Positions 21,032 through 21,054 of a DNA stretch of 21,054 nt are shown piece by piece. This DNA comes from a virus. Where the stretch lies: IMG/VR virus record IMGVR_UViG_3300022198_004361, positions 1-21,054 of that record; one strand, given 5' to 3'. A program made the position numbers and the translations under genes. Position 1 is the stretch's first letter, and each line of letters starts with the position of its first letter. Under the pieces are notes generated by a model that was given only the letters and a program-made list of their open reading frames with translations, did not search any database and was not told the DNA's origin.

Positions 21032-21054
21032 AATTTATGCTCTGCACATAACAT

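Larger units (their letters stand above)
20358..21054. other. ~700 bp region without convincing genes
   Basis: No frame above about 30 codons has protein-like character on either strand. The stretch holds a (TC)7 microsatellite (20381-20394), an oddly G-rich GGGGTGGGGGG run (20646-20656) in an AT-rich context, degenerate direct repeats (20707-20869) and tandem palindromes (20993-21031). As all genes left of it run leftward, it could be the divergence point of two genome arms, or a replication or packaging region. The region to the right of the window would decide. Confidence 0.6.

Noticed and set aside
21014-21033. Rho-independent terminator at the perfect palindrome
   Set aside because: No U-tract follows the hairpin on either strand; an operator fits better.
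1-21054. tRNA genes and CRISPR arrays
   Set aside because: No cloverleaf-like stretch with a TTCGAnTC arm outside genes, and no array of evenly spaced repeats was seen; the 22-bp repeats are too few and uneven.

Overview
The window looks like part of the genome of a lytic tailed phage infecting a Bacteroidota (probably flavobacterial) host. The DNA is AT-rich, start codons mostly lack Shine-Dalgarno sequences, and the promoter-like sequences found upstream of transcription units match the Bacteroidota -7 element TAnnTTTG. From memory, the portal and large terminase resemble those of crAss-like and related large Bacteroidota podoviruses; no database was searched. All genes but one lie on the minus strand and run right to left. 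Both window ends cut through the genome: the left end truncates the portal gene, and the right end stops inside a gene-poor region that may separate this arm from a divergent one.

Right to left (direction of transcription): 21054-20323 is a ~730 bp region without convincing genes, carrying tandem palindromes, degenerate direct repeats and a good promoter. Then come two hypothetical genes (139 and 76 aa) and a dense run of very small, very lysine-rich proteins (89, 58, 57, 42 and 80 aa; several recall phage DUF families, and the three smallest are chained by 1- to 3-nt start/stop overlaps). Next is a cassette of two basic proteins (169 and 208 aa) bracketed by nested direct repeats in swapped order, a 91 aa membrane protein, and a deoxynucleoside monophosphate kinase ending at a probable terminator. 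A 38 aa basic protein follows with its own promoter and a second terminator, then a tail-appendage-like protein (215 aa).

15231-13067 is a phage chaperonin operon: GroEL (524 aa), a 122 aa hypothetical, and GroES (87 aa). It converges with, and overlaps, the only plus-strand gene, a small winged-helix-like protein. That gene shares an overlapping divergent promoter with the next minus-strand operon. This operon runs 51 aa Cys protein, 89 aa spike-base-like protein, an 1108 aa multi-LamG fibre, two putative virion proteins (284 and 176 aa), a lysis/envelope module (116 aa membrane/coiled coil, DUF5675, holin-like, and two overlapping spanin-like proteins), a 79 aa protein, a 183 aa protein that looks like two GroES-like folds in tandem, a small-terminase candidate, TerL and portal.

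Together the window holds packaging, lysis, host-recognition and protein-folding functions, with a group of tiny basic proteins that might be DNA-associated. The points most worth following are the two separate GroES-like proteins plus GroEL, the nearly leaderless promoters, the nested-repeat cassette, and the regulatory-looking right end.
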